DNA from: Escallonia rubra
Lineage: Eukaryota > Streptophyta > Magnoliopsida > Escalloniales > Escalloniaceae
Assembly (NCBI GenBank): GCA_033065855.1
Contig: JAVXUO010002562.1
Coordinates: forward strand, 62,001 to 126,000
Direction: 5' to 3'
DNA: 64,000 bases
Positions 47,773-64,000 of the stretch are shown here, in pieces. The notes below the pieces were generated by a model, which had not been told where the DNA came from, did not search any database, and saw only the letters and a program-made list of their open reading frames with translations. Position 1 is the stretch's first letter. Every line of letters begins with the position of its first letter. The position numbers were made by a program, and so were the translations under genes.

Positions 47773-48100
47773 GACACATGACATAGAAATAGTGCACATG
47801 CGCAACGACGTGCGCAGAGTCGGGCCGGGGGCACGCCACTCAAATACGGTACATGGGCGCTACGATACGTGTTGTAGAGACGGGCATCGTGTCGGCAGCA
47901 CATGGCGTGGGGATGACGCACGGTCACGGCGATGAGTGTCGTGGAGATGGAAGTCGTGTCAGGGGCACATGACTCCAGAGATGCCGCACGACCACAATGA
48001 TGGGTGTCGTAGAGTCAGTGCTCGGGCGCAGTGACAGACGTCATGGAGCCGTCACACTGATCGCAGAGATGACGCGCAGACGCGAGTGACGAGCATCGAG
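47773..48100 (+). repeat. Degenerate ~67 bp minisatellite
   Basis: CACATG-G/AC followed by a GATGACGCAC/GATGCCGCAC block and a GTGTCGT(G/A)GAG block recurs. The best pair starts at 47899 and 47966 (67 bp apart); poorer copies flank it. GC-rich and CpG-rich. Not coding. Confidence 0.55.
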
Positions 48101-48159
48101 GAGCCAATGCCTGAGTGGGGCTCCTGTAACGCTTGTTCGAAGGGAAAAAAATGAACATT

Positions 48160-48225
48160 GGGGGAAGGCCAAGGCAAACCTTTAGGGGAAGGCCGAGGCC
48201 GACCTTTAAGGGGAGGCCGAGGCGT
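48160..48225 (+). repeat. Short tandem repeat, ~25 bp unit, 2.7 copies
   Basis: GGGGAAGGCC(A/G)AGGC, then A/C-rich, then CCTTTA repeats three times, the last copy truncated at GAGGCGTGCC. Confidence 0.8.
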
Positions 48226-48260
48226 GCCAAGTTGTTTTTCTAAGGTACCCTTCAGGTTTG

Positions 48261-50747
48261 ACTGGCTCGGTAGCGTTGAAATTTGACCGTTGAAAAGTTG
48301 ATGTGTCGTGAGAGCAGGACTCAAGAGCGATCCAAAAGTGCATATCCAGTATGGGGTAGCAACAATTATTGTATCCACAATGACCTTTATAACCATATCT
48401 ATTGCCCCGACAGAAACATACCAAAAAAGTCACCCAATGCTCATCACTGTCCACATTACTATCTACGCCAACACAATGATTTACATGCCCTCCTCCTTGT
48501 GGTTGACGAACGGAAGCAATGAACAAATGGTGGTGACAAATCAATAAGGGCAATGACAAAAGATGGTGGTGGTTGGGGACAATGTTATCAAAGGGGCGCG
48601 CCTAGCCACAAGGCGAAGCCTAATGCAGGGAGTGCGCCTCGCCTGCGACTAGACGCAACGCTTTTAAGGAAGCACGCACCTTGTGCATTCAGTTACCCGA
48701 GCGCAAGGCGCGTTGCAGTGATGGATGGGTTGCATAAAGGTCAGTGCAATAAGCCTTTGATAGGGTGGGAGTTGCTATGGGTGCCATCTTCCCATAATCG
48801 AAAGGTTTCGATGAACCGGGAAGATAAAAACAAGTGAAAACAATGGTCGATTCACAAGTAAAAGTCGAGGTCAGAGCCTGAGTGAGCATCGGGCTAGAAT
48901 CAAACAATTCAAAGAATCTTCATAGAAATGTCTCATTCGATTTTAAGATCTTACCACCGAAAGGGTTCATCAAGGTCTTCGCCAATCCCTTTTGGATTCC
49001 TTTCTCCGATTTCTTTATTGTTACAGTGGAGATGTCTGTTGACATGGACAATGAAGCGGGTATAGCGGTAAAGGTTAGGTGTTTGTTTTATTGGATGGTT
49101 GTAACACGTCACCGTGATGACGTGGTTACAACAGCTACGCGATGTACTTTTCATTTTTTTCGTGACTATACAAGATATGAAATGACCTTTGGTTTTTGTA
49201 AATATATAAATGAGTACACTAGTGAATTATGCTTACTTAATAAGAACACAAGTGAAGTTACACAATCGATAAACGCGATTGCTCGTTACAACCTTAAAAC
49301 AGTGCCCACAGGCTTTTCCGAGGCCTTGGGACAAACCTACAAAAGGCTCGCCAGTGCCACCACTCGATCTTGACCTAATTTGCATGTTTCAAACAAATTG
49401 GGCGAGGCCTTAAAAAAAAAATTTAACCAAAAAAATAAAATTTAAGGCCTCGCCCAATTTGTTTTTATTCAAGTTTTCATCTCGAACGGGTTGTCGTTAA
49501 ACAACAGACTTTAACGGGCCTTGTCTTTTTCTTTGTTGACGAGAGGACATAAAATAATTCCAAAGTTAAACCTTGATTTGCCGATGTTTAAGAAAAACAT
49601 CCATGGACGAGACTACTATAGACTGTTGAACATGAATCACCTCATAATTAGTTAGTGATAAGTTCTCTTGCGCCACAAAAGTACAACATTGTTTCCTCTT
49701 AGTTTCTACCTATCTTCTCTAAAAGTCGATAGGACGATGCTATAATGCTTATGTAACTCCCCGAACACTGAGAATTTATTCTACTATGACATTAGAAATT
49801 ATAAGTTTCGGTAGAGCGCATCATATTTGACTGCGATGGTGAAAGATTTTGTTAATAACATTAATTATGCTTTAGGATTTATCATAATCGACATGTATCA
49901 TGGGATTCTCAAAAGTTTCAAGATAAGTAAGACATGAGGATGAACGACATATGACTGAAAAACTAAAAAAAAAAAAAGTGGCAAAAAAAGTAAAAGAGTT
50001 TAAAGTTAAAAATTACACTGCCTAATATAACTTAGAAATGAAATTTTTATTTATCTAGAACGAGAGTGATTTCTTAGCCGTGCCACGATCTAAATAAAAT
50101 TCATGCAACCAACCACATATATTGCTGAGATTCTTATACGTTTATTTAACGAATATATGACGGTACATTAGGAAAAAACAAAATGATATTTGCACAAAAA
50201 AACACAAGTCTCGTACACCTATTAATATTAATTAGTTGTTTAGACGTGGGTGACACAATAATACATCACACATTACAAGGTATTATTGAAGTAAAAATTA
50301 CATCAATTTTATTATTATTCAATACTAGACCAACTATATTGGACCATTGAACCGTATCAAGATATGTTGCAAAGTTATTATGAGGTGGTTAGTTATCGTT
50401 TAATTTTTTTAACCAACCTCCCGAATTATAACAACAGATAAAGCTATTTTTGTTTTCTCTTAACTTGCTAATTTGTCTTGTTATTTGTCACCGAAAGTTT
50501 GATATCTATCACTAAAAAATATTTTTTACCGACAGATCGAAAGTGAAAAATTATTAAAAAAAGAAATAACAAGTTAAAAGTTTTTAGTATCACAACTCGA
50601 ATATTCGTTTACTTTTCTCCAACTGGGCCCACAAAAATCTCAAAATCTTAACGAGCCTCGCAGGATGCCCGAGAAAAGCGATCAGAGCCATTAGACTTTC
50701 TCGCCTTCCCACACATATCAACGGCCGAGATCATATCAGCTCCACGG
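48261..50747. other. Spacer upstream of enolase
   Basis: Contains a GC-rich 'ggcgcgcc...aaggcgaagcc' block (48590-48720) typical of a dispersed plant repeat, a 22 bp perfect inverted repeat (listed), and otherwise AT-rich DNA. An open frame at 48882-49373 has a GTG start and no domain. No gene is called. Confidence 0.4.
49391..49464. repeat. Perfect 22 bp inverted repeat (hairpin), 30 nt loop
   Basis: AAACAAATTGGGCGAGGCCTTA minus its last two bases marks the left arm (49391-49412); the exact reverse complement is at 49443-49464. The loop is A-rich. This could be a MITE core, a cruciform, or a small hairpin RNA source. No flanking duplication was found. Confidence 0.8.
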
Positions 50748-50755
50748 TATAAAAA
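50748..50755 (+). promoter_or_regulatory. TATA box of the enolase gene
   Basis: TATAAAAA lies 93 bp upstream of the ATG at 50849, preceded by a GC-richer segment with ACGGCCGAGATC. It is followed by a short A/T-rich leader, a conventional layout for a strongly expressed plant gene. Confidence 0.7.
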
Positions 50756-50848
50756 CCCAAACGTTTCTTCTCATTTTCCCAGAGCTAAAAAAAAGGAAAA
50801 AAAAGTTCAGAAAAACTAGAGAGGCTGCTCTTGCATTTCGAACTTACA

Positions 50849-56319
<5,471 letters not shown>

Positions 56320-56765
56320 TCTTGACTGGAATCCCCAAGCAGAGCCGGGATAGAAATTTCGTGTTCCAGTGTTATGAACTCCGTAGTTTGGGGCTTTAGC
56401 AAGAACTGTTTGTCTTTGTTTTCGTTATCTTGAACATTGACTTGTTTTTGTTGGATATGTCAACTACTCTCCGAACAGAGTTTCCTTGTATTAGGCCGTT
56501 GTTAGTGCTATGCTATGTGCCTTGGGGCAATTTTCTCTCTTTTCCATGTCTACCAGCAAAAGACCAGGAGCCAACTGCAGCATTGGAGACAGGGAACGAT
56601 GACAGAAGTAAATTATCAAACATCTTATTAGCTGGGAAGAGAGATGCAATCCTGACTGAAAATGCCATTCTTTTCATCGGTCCTACTTCATCTGCTGGAT
56701 CCTCATCCACCTACTGACTCGCAATAGGCTTTGCATGTAAACTAAAAAAGTACATTTGCACAAAC
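56320..56765. other. Enolase 3' UTR and downstream flank
   Basis: Mostly 3' UTR. The segment about 56560-56715 reads as a coherent hydrophilic peptide on the plus strand (LSNILLAGKRDAILTENAIL), but without a usable ATG context. It may be a small gene fragment; it is not called as a gene. Confidence 0.4.
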
Positions 56766-56768
56766 TTA

Positions 56769-57058
56769 GGCCCCGTACGTTTACCATATTCGTTTTCTAT
56801 TTTTAGCAATGATGATGAAAAAGTTTTTTTTTTTACGTACTTTTATCATTTTCTGTTTTCGTTTTGGATAAAATTACTCAAATAGTAACAAAAAATTGAA
56901 AACACCTTGTTTTTCACTCAAACTTAACCCAATATAAGAAAAAATAGCTAATTTTTTTTTTTTGTGAAAATGATAAAAGCACATGAACATGTTTTCAAAT
57001 TGAATATGAAAATCGTGAAAATGAAAACAGAAAACAAATATGGTAAGCGTACAAGACC
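56769..57058. mobile_element. Tourist-like (PIF/Harbinger) MITE, 290 bp
   Basis: Left end GGCCCCGTACGTTTACCATA and reverse-complemented right end GGTCTTGTACGCTTACCATA are inverted repeats that continue to ATTNGTTTTC. TTA flanks both sides (56766-56768 and 57059-57061), the 3 bp target duplication of PIF/Harbinger elements. It is AT-rich inside and has no coding capacity. Confidence 0.8.
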
Positions 57059-57061
57059 TTA

Positions 57062-57349
57062 GGTTCTGCCTGGTGGTTATATTGTGGTGGAGGTGGTGTT
57101 GCCAGCAACTTAATTGAGGCGACTTCGTGATGGTAATTATTTTTTTTAATGTAAAAATATGTTAAATAAATTTTAACCATCTCACTTAAAATTAAGTCAC
57201 CAGCATTAAGTAAGTTCACCATGACTTAAAATTTTAGTATATTTTTGGAAGAAATTAATTTTTTAAGTGATATATGGTTTAGCGTTATCAAGCGCACTTA
57301 ATTGAAAATTTTAAGTTTTAAGTGCTTAATTGCGTTATCAAACACACCC
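57062..57349. mobile_element. Second Tourist-like MITE abutting the first
   Basis: Starts GGTTCTGCCTGGTGGTTATA; the right end in reverse complement is GGGTGTGTTTGATAACGCAA. It is flanked by TTA at 57059-57061 (shared with the preceding MITE) and 57350-57352. The inverted ends are weaker than in the first element, but size (288 bp), TTA and terminal GGGTNTG style fit the same superfamily. Its right border coincides with the start of homology to the Pack-MULE. Confidence 0.55.
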
Positions 57350-57352
57350 TTA

Positions 57353-58158
57353 GTAAACATTCTAGAAGTCTTGTACATTCATCGGCTCGTAAGCGTTTAT
57401 CTTTGACACTTCATTATTTTGGGGGTTTTTGACAATTTTGGTGTTCTTTTAGAAATAAACTTTTAAGGAAGCCCTAATTAGCTCGACCCGTTACCGTTGT
57501 CTCTGAGTCTTCTTCTTACGGCGTCAAGGGAAGAGAACGAAGCAGACGACCCACCCAAACTGGTCGCCGGAGGATCTCGCCGCCGTCGCCGGATTCCAGC
57601 AACAGGTACCTTCGTCTTTCTTTCTCATCTATTTCTTTTTTTCCTTCTTTACCGAGGTCTCCTTCTTTCTCTCTCATCTCTCTCTTTTCGCTACATTCGA
57701 AGATGACACTATTGATGTAGATTGAACCCTTGGTCGAAGGAAAGAGATAATAGTTGTGTGACTTTGTAAGAGTTAAGTAATTTCTTATGACTTTGCAAGA
57801 GTTCCCTGTTTCTGTTTGGGCGGTGAAGAAGAGGGCGCTTTCCCTGTTTCTGTTACCTGTTTGCATGACTTAGTAAGAGTTGAGTAGTGAAGTGCTTTGT
57901 TATGCTATGTACCATGTTTTTTGGTACTATATTGCATTTAAATCTTAAGTATGACTTTTATTTGAGTTGCTTGTTTTGTGGTTATTTATTATTGTTACTA
58001 TTTTAGATGTAGAATGTATTTGATATTTAATTTATGTATATATATATATAAAATTCAGCGGTCCTGCGGTGTCCAATATCTGATTTTTTTGAAATTGCGG
58101 TGTCCCGTGTCCCTTTCGGTGTCGGTGTCGGACGCGGTGTCCGTGTCCGTGCTACTTA
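57353..58158 (+). promoter_or_regulatory. EPL1-like promoter/5' UTR exon and intron start; MULE terminus inside the 5' UTR intron
   Basis: The leader exon ends at 57605 with a CAACAG|GTACC donor. The intron then runs to an acceptor shortly before the ATG at 58235, probably cttgtag at 58185-58191. At 58080-58158 the intron contains the GC-rich GTGTCGGTGTCGGACGCGG repeats and terminus GTCCGTGCTACTTA. That is the same end as the Pack-MULE at 43993, stopping at exactly the corresponding base. Identity to the Pack-MULE copy starts right after the second MITE. Confidence 0.65.
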
Positions 58159-58234
58159 GGCTAGGGCACTGATGGTGTGCATGTCTTGTAGTTGAATGAG
58201 AGTGGCTGGTGGTTGATTCGGGTAATGAGCTGAT

Positions 58235-61200
58235 ATGAGTAGGCTGTCGTTTAGGCCGCGTCCCCTCGACATAACCAAGAAGCTCCCGATTGTTAAAAAC
58301 TTTAAAGACTTTGAAGATGAGGAGGCTCCAACTTCTACGCGTACCCAGATGCTCCGTATCGCTGCCGAAGCTGACAATGAGGTTCAGGTACATCTATAAC
58401 CATTAATTTCTTTCATGCATTTTTGTTATATGCTATTCTTTTGGGTGTTGTGGACCTTTAGTTTAGTGCAGTTTGTTCAATATCTTGTTCATTTGTTTGC
58501 TACTTGATTTTGCTGAAAGTTTCGGAGGGGGGTAAAGCACCCTGACAATCCCATCAGCTTCTTTCTTTGGTCTTGCATACGAACACCCTTAAAAAAAGAC
58601 TACCTAAACAACCGATCATACCAATTCAAAGAGGGTAACTTCACAAGCACGGGCTTGCTAACTAGGCTAGAGTGCTACACCACGATTCTTACATAAGTAA
58701 GAGTTTTCCTGCTGCACAATTATTTTCTTTGCTAAAAGTTTGGATATCCCTTTTGACAAGTGTGATTCTTTTCTTTTATTTGCTCATATAGTAACAGTTT
58801 CATACTTGTTATTGTTATTTATACTGCTTTATGTTAACTGTGGAAGTTTTTTAGTAATAGGAAGAAAGTTACTGCGAAGGTGAAGGGAATAAGCGTCTTG
58901 CTGACATTAAATAAATACTAAAGCTAACCTGAGTTATGTCCACTATTATGTTAACTCTCTAGAGGTTAATCAGAAAATGACTCAGGGTCTTTTACACTTC
59001 CTTTTCGTTATGAGAGGTTACATTTAGGTTTTATTTTCAAGTAGGTGCCAACAACCAAGTGTGATCGTATTGGTTGGTATGGTGTTCTGAACACCAAATA
59101 GCCATATAAATGTTTGGCAACCGATTAAATGTTAGCAAGAAACTAAATGAAAATTAGCAGTTTGCATGAAATGATTTCCTTTTTGCTATTTTAGTTTTGC
59201 GCACGATACAAAATTTGTATTTATCTTTAGTACCCAGGTGCTTACTGTTGACACATAAAACCGACTCTTTACTTAATCAGTACTTTAGTACCTCCTTCCA
59301 CTTCCCTTCCATAATAATAACGGAATCCCGTCATGTGACTCCAATTATAGGTGCAAAGTTGTCTATACAGTCACTATAACTATTATCGAAAGAAAGATAA
59401 AAAAGTACATCTAGAAAAACTATTATTATAAAATAAAAGAGTGTAACTCTCTCTTTCTCTTTTCACATTCCCCCATCTCATTGCCAGGAAAATCTGCCTG
59501 GGCCAGCAGGTAAACCCACCACTCTCGCTTACGCCCATGCCAAGTTTGCCAACCATCACCACAATTAAAATCGATCCCCGTGTGCACACCTTCAACTACC
59601 AGTCTAACTCGCTTATGCGTACACAACACACATTACTTAATACACAGTGAGGGGAGATTTGCAGCAGCAGTGTGAATGGAAGTGAACTAATGATCTTGAA
59701 TTTCTCTTTGTATTACCAAAACTGAGACTGACGAAAGCGAGGGAAGGTTCAGAAATCTTGGGGATTTTGATTCCCAAATTTGCAAAATGAATACACAAAT
59801 TGAACCATTCGTCAATCTTGTTAAGTTAGATTTTGCTTTGCTGAAATGTGTATTAAATGGTGGTGGGATGGCTGAAGTACCTAAAAGCTTTAGTCTGATG
59901 AATATGATGATGAGAAGGGAGAAAATAGGTCTGGATTGTGGATTCATCAGATTAATGATTGGGTATGGATGGAGGCATTAGAAGTGCGGACGTCTCATAA
60001 GAAGAAGGAAGGAGAAGGGAAAAAGGAAAAAAGAAAGGAAAAGAAAATGAAGAGTGAACCCTTTTTTGGTAAAAAAGGACTGATAACTAAACCTAGGTTT
60101 ATTTAGGGTATAGTAGTCATTTCATTGTATCCATGATTTACTGGATGGAAAGTGTTACGGGAAACTTAAATGTTGGACAAACAAAGACTCAGACCAAAAT
60201 TATGCACACGAGTACTGAAGTGAGACTTTTCGGGAGTTTAGAGGTACTAAACAAAATATAGTCTATTATACCCAGACGATTTTGTTGGTCAAGATTATAA
60301 TTTCTCGGCAAAGCCATCTTAAGTAAACAGCTCTATCAGATTGAGTGAGTGTAAGTGGTCAAGACTATTTAATTCAAGATTATGACAAGTAAAGCTGGCT
60401 AAGATGTTAAAAATTAGGTCTGTAAATTGTCTGCAACTGGGGTTCAACTTGTAGATCCTTTAGTAGCAACTTATATCTTTTTTTCTAACTTAAGGTACAT
60501 GGGTAGAGCCTGCATCTATTGCCCTTGGAATATAAATCTAGATAAAGGTTATAATCTCGTTTTGAAGCAACCGAAATGGCCAAAACCAGTCCGTTGGAAG
60601 AATGTTCTATGAAATAAAAAAACCGGAACATCCGCAAAATGACCAGAACTTTCCTCAAGTGTTTTCTTTTTCAAGCCTACTGGAGAACATATACAAATGA
60701 CATTTTGATCCTTGATTTTCATGAAACTGAATGATTTAAATGAGTCTTATGTTTTCTATCAAGTGATTTGCATTTTGAGGCTCCTCTCTGTTCAGCTTGT
60801 TCAACTAGGTATGTGGGGAATTGACATTGCTCCCCGAAGTTGTGTTTAAGGACATTTACGCTATTGTTCCCCAGAATTCAAAAGTTTTTGGATTAGACCC
60901 ATGCAAACATATGAATTACCTTCAACTTCAAGCCTTTGTGGTTTCTCTGCACTATAATGGTCCAATCTTAATACATTGATAGGTACAACAAGTTCCTAGC
61001 AAGAAAGCGGCTTCTGAAATACCTACTCCCCAGTTTGTTGTTGTGGATACGTATGAAAGAGATTATTCTCGCACTTTTAGTCAACCAACATCTTATCTAC
61101 GAGCCAGGGGAGGTTAGTGACATGTTAATTAGTTTCATACCATATGTTTAGCCAGATCTCATTGGATGGATTTAATTTTTTTGTAGCTCGAGCTGAGATT

Positions 61201-63886
61201 GGAGAGTTCGTTGAGTATGACCTCGATAATGAGGATGAAGACTGGCTTCAAGAGTTCAACAAAGAAAAGAAGACTCTTGCAGCGGAAAAGTAAGACTAAA
61301 TACCTTTTTGATCAGTCCGTTGTTGGAAAGCCCTTTGAGTTTTTTCTCTTCCAGTGTCTCTTGTTGCTATATCATTCTCTGTCGGTCGTATGTCAGCTCC
61401 AGCTTTGTCAATATTATCTATACTATTTTCGCCTTTGTTAAGGCATGTTGCTGATTGCGTGAGTGGGTGCATGTATAGTGTGGGTGTGCGTATCTATTGC
61501 TAGAGTCGTGGCACTAGTTACATTTGATGTTAAATTTATTGAAATATTGTGAGGGATAATTTGATAGGTCGATCATTAGAATTATATAGATGTCTCATTT
61601 AGAGTACAAAAACCTTTAGAGGAGCTGTTGCAGAATCTTTACTTTCAAAATCAATGCAATGACATTCTTAACGGATCTTAAGATGTTTTATGATTGAGAT
61701 CAACAAAGAGAAGAAAAGAGTCAGAGGAAGAAGCTTACACAATCACACAGAGGGTGTTTGGCAATACTTGCTAGCAACGCGGTGTAACAAAAGAAAAAAC
61801 CACTTCTGGTGTAGACTATTTTTCCTGTTGCTTTGGTGTTGTGAACAACGGGTCCCTGATGGTGCTGTTGTGCATGTGGCCTGCTCGCAGCTGTACTACA
61901 GTTGCACTCCAACGTGCAGACCAGCTGGCTGCCGGCGTTGTCGACATTTCTTGCATGAGCAGCAGATTTCTTCACTCTCAATAATTTCAGATAGTGCCAC
62001 CGGAGTTCCGATTTGAGCTCGGGACTACGTCCTTGTCATTGTTTTAACTAACTTTAACTTTGCTTTGGAGTGCTAAGTATCTCTGTATCACCTGTCTAGC
62101 ATCCCATGTCATCAGCTAAGTGAAAATTTGAGAGTGGATTGGAGATCTATGTCCCGCATGTTTACCGCAGTTGTCTGCATGTCTGCGTTATACACAACCT
62201 TACGTTATGGGACATGCTAGTATTAGTAATAACTTCTTCTGATAATGATTCAGGAAAAATAAGAAAAACTTTGTCAAGCTGCTGAATTTTCATTTTTGAT
62301 TATATATCAAACTGTTAGCACTTTATAATGCTGTTTAGAAAATTCTTTTTATTGCCTCTTGATTTAATTGCATGTAGTTTCTTTGCTTTTCTTCATGTTG
62401 GTCTGCTTTGCTGATTCAGGTTTGAGACTATACTGTTCAAGTTAGAGGTATTGGACCATAAGGCTCGGGAAAGAGCAGGAGTTATAACACCTACACTTGC
62501 CTCACCTATTCCAGTACTTTTAACGTTTGATGCTGCTGTTGAGGTGAAAGTTTACTTGTAAATTTGTGTTTGAACCAATTTTATTTATGCTTATTCAGGT
62601 AGTCATTGTTTGCTTTCGAAGTGTCTTAATCACTTTAGCTGATGTCTGTGGCTTGATTTATATAATCTATTGATACTAGTTTGGGACAAAGGCTTAGATG
62701 ATGATGATAATCACTTTATTGTGGGGCTGTGGGTTTTTTTTTTTTGGTTGGGAAGGAGAGGAGTGTAGTACCGTTAGGAGATGCCATTTGAAGAAAGGTG
62801 ATACATATGCTGAAAGATAATATCTTTGGAGGTGCTTTCATATTAGGCTGCTTCAAGGGGAACCGAGACTACTTGACAGTCCACCAATAGAGGTACCACT
62901 TGGGCACTTGGCATGCCTGAACTCAATCTAATATGCGTTTGTTGGGAATTTTTTTGGCCTGTTTGGTGTGGGTGGACTTTGCAAGAGGTCGTACTTTCTT
63001 TGAATGATAGCCTGATGATGCTACTAAAGCACCATCACTGTTATTGATGGCTTCGGGCCAGGGGCTGAGGCAATGTGCGTTTAAGAAAACAAGGAAATTC
63101 CGTTTGTTGGCTGGAAGCCATGCAAGGATATTCTGAGATGATCAGGCCACAAATCAATCTAGGGTCCTTGGTGATGTCTATTCCTATTAATTGTATAAGA
63201 TAAGATTGCCATGCCTTTTTTCTCATTTATAGTGCTTGTTTTATCATTTAGTTTTTTTAGGGTTGCCTGCACCGTCATTGTGGGGAAATGAATAATTATA
63301 AGATGGTCTTGTTTTATCATTTAGTTTTTTTAGGGTTGCTGGACCGTCATTGTGGGGGAAATGAATAATTTAAAAATTGTAATCCTTAATTTACTCTTTA
63401 TCTATTCGCATATCCATATGCAAGTTTTATGCATTTTGGTGCAGGATGTAAAATCTGGCTTTGTTGAATAATTTGCTTTGGATAACAATAGAAGTTTCTC
63501 TTTTCTTATTTTCAGGCCCTTCAGTCCTTTTCCATTAAGTATGGAGTTTTTCAGTCTATTTATAATTACTGGAAAGAAAAGGTATGCAATCGTAGAGTTC
63601 TCTTGGCTACAATGTTTAGTAAGCGCAGCTTCTTTGGTGACTATTTGGGGTATAGAGTATTTTCACTTTCTCTTCCTTCCGAAAAGACCTTTTAGGCATC
63701 AAGTGAAACATATTTAGAAGAATTAAAAGGGATACTTCTACTTTGTAGTTTTCTGTGCTATGGCTTGTAATAATTTTTCACTTCCTTAGAGGAGTTCTTA
63801 TGGATGCTCTTGCTTCTTTTTTTCTTTATCTTTTTCCCTCCTACCAGCGGGAACGATGGCAAAAGCCTGTTTTGCGGCGTTTGCAG
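58235..63886 (+). CDS. EPL1: Enhancer of polycomb-like protein (EPL1/EPC, NuA4 subunit), 3' end beyond window
   Basis: Visible exons: 58235-58387, 60983-61112, 61187-61289, 62420-62543, 63516-63581 and 63848-63886, in phase, giving 205 residues with the frame open into the next intron. The protein starts MSRLSFRPRPLDITKKLPIV, followed by FKDFEDEEAPTSTRTQ, IPTPQFVVVDTYERDYSRTF, YLRARGARAEIGEFVEYDLD, EDWLQEFNKEKKTL, FKLEVLDHKARERAGVITPT, SIKYGVFQSIYNYWKEKRER and WQKPVLRRLQ. This is the EPL1 N-terminal domain and matches Arabidopsis At1g79020/At1g16690. EPL1 family proteins hold the catalytic module of the NuA4 histone acetyltransferase complex in the nucleus. Relatives are longer, so more exons lie to the right. 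The first coding intron (58388-60982) is 2.6 kb, AT-rich and without a supported gene. Confidence 0.93.
63235..63370. repeat. Recent 63 bp direct duplication in EPL1-like intron
   Basis: CTTGTTTTATCATTTAGTTT through ATGAATAATT occurs at 63235-63297 and 63308-63370, nearly identical, offset 73 bp. It lies in the intron before the exon at 63516. Confidence 0.85.
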
Positions 63887-64000
63887 GTTAGTCTCCTGCC
63901 TTTGTTTCATGAAATTGCTTTTTAGACTTGTGGTTCAGATTAAATTGCTGAAATTTTTACAACTGCTATAGAGTTATGTTTTGAACTATTTACTATAGAA

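Larger units (their letters stand above)
46551..48260 (-). mobile_element. LTR-like, GC-rich region (possible long LTR or decayed retrotransposon)
   Basis: This ~1.7 kb block is much richer in G and C than its surroundings. On the minus strand, CCTATAAATAAGGGGCTTGA (TATA at 46860-46852) followed by 'gagaattc' and pyrimidine-rich DNA resembles a plant LTR promoter. The rest is filled with degenerate tandem repeats (listed separately), as seen in long LTRs and spacers of Ty3/gypsy elements. No gag, protease, RT or integrase homology is visible, and TG/CA ends with a target duplication could not be fixed, so the class is an inference. Confidence 0.35.

Noticed and set aside
48882..49373. 163-codon open frame before the hairpin
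   Set aside because: Starts with GTG, has no recognisable domain, and lies in repeat-like DNA.
56430..56717. Possible short gene after enolase
   Set aside because: The frame begins at TTG and overlaps the probable enolase 3' UTR; only a tentative gene fragment.
57497..57706. Arg-rich open frame in the EPL1 leader, with a counterpart at 44649-44918
   Set aside because: No ATG start at the matching position; the similarity is explained by the duplicated 5' UTR exon.

Overview
This is nuclear DNA from a flowering plant, most likely a eudicot. The genes are split by many GT-AG introns, their products match well-known plant families, and the AT-rich spacers are packed with small transposons. The species cannot be named from the sequence. 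Gene identities rest on recall of Arabidopsis relatives; no database was searched.

Layout. 1-2.4 kb: a degenerate coding stretch on the minus strand (two in-frame stops) and a diverged duplication. 2.4-5.2 kb: four exons of a HIR3-type prohibitin-domain gene whose first exon is not visible; one intron holds a foldback element with ~120 bp inverted ends. 5.2-12 kb: spacer with a GC-cored MITE and a tandem duplication. 12.05-14.27 kb: an intronless BED-finger/DUF659 gene, a domesticated hAT transposase relative. 14.3-21.5 kb: spacer with duplications, a frameshifted exon-like stretch and MITE remains. 21.5-28.7 kb: an 11-exon gene for an 826-residue three-RRM protein. 30.6-35.5 kb: an 11-exon FKBP53-type nucleoplasmin/FKBP histone chaperone, with a chloroplast 23S rRNA fragment in its last intron. 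36.35-36.8 kb: a small minus-strand membrane/DUF761-like protein. 37.5 kb: a SINE with target duplications. 41.7-42.6 kb: an EBP2 ribosome-biogenesis gene (minus). 44-45.5 kb: a Pack-MULE. 46.5-48.3 kb: LTR-like, GC-rich minisatellite DNA. 50.85-56.3 kb: a complete 16-exon cytosolic enolase gene. 56.8-57.35 kb: two back-to-back Tourist-like MITEs. 57.35 kb to the end: an Enhancer-of-polycomb-like (EPL1) gene that runs off the right edge.

The most interesting relationship links two loci 13 kb apart. The Pack-MULE (43993-45460, perfect 9 bp target duplication) carries an inverted copy of the promoter-side DNA, 5' UTR exon and 5' UTR intron start of the EPL1-like gene. The copy keeps a GT splice donor and points the same way as EBP2, whose coding exon begins 2 kb downstream with a splice acceptor. 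The MULE may therefore have given EBP2 a second-hand promoter and leader exon. The EPL1 intron itself still holds one terminus of the same MULE family.

Several genes here act in the nucleus or nucleolus (EBP2, FKBP53-like, RRM protein, EPL1-like), and two have telo-box motifs near their starts. No operon-like or CRISPR-like system is present, as expected for plant nuclear DNA.
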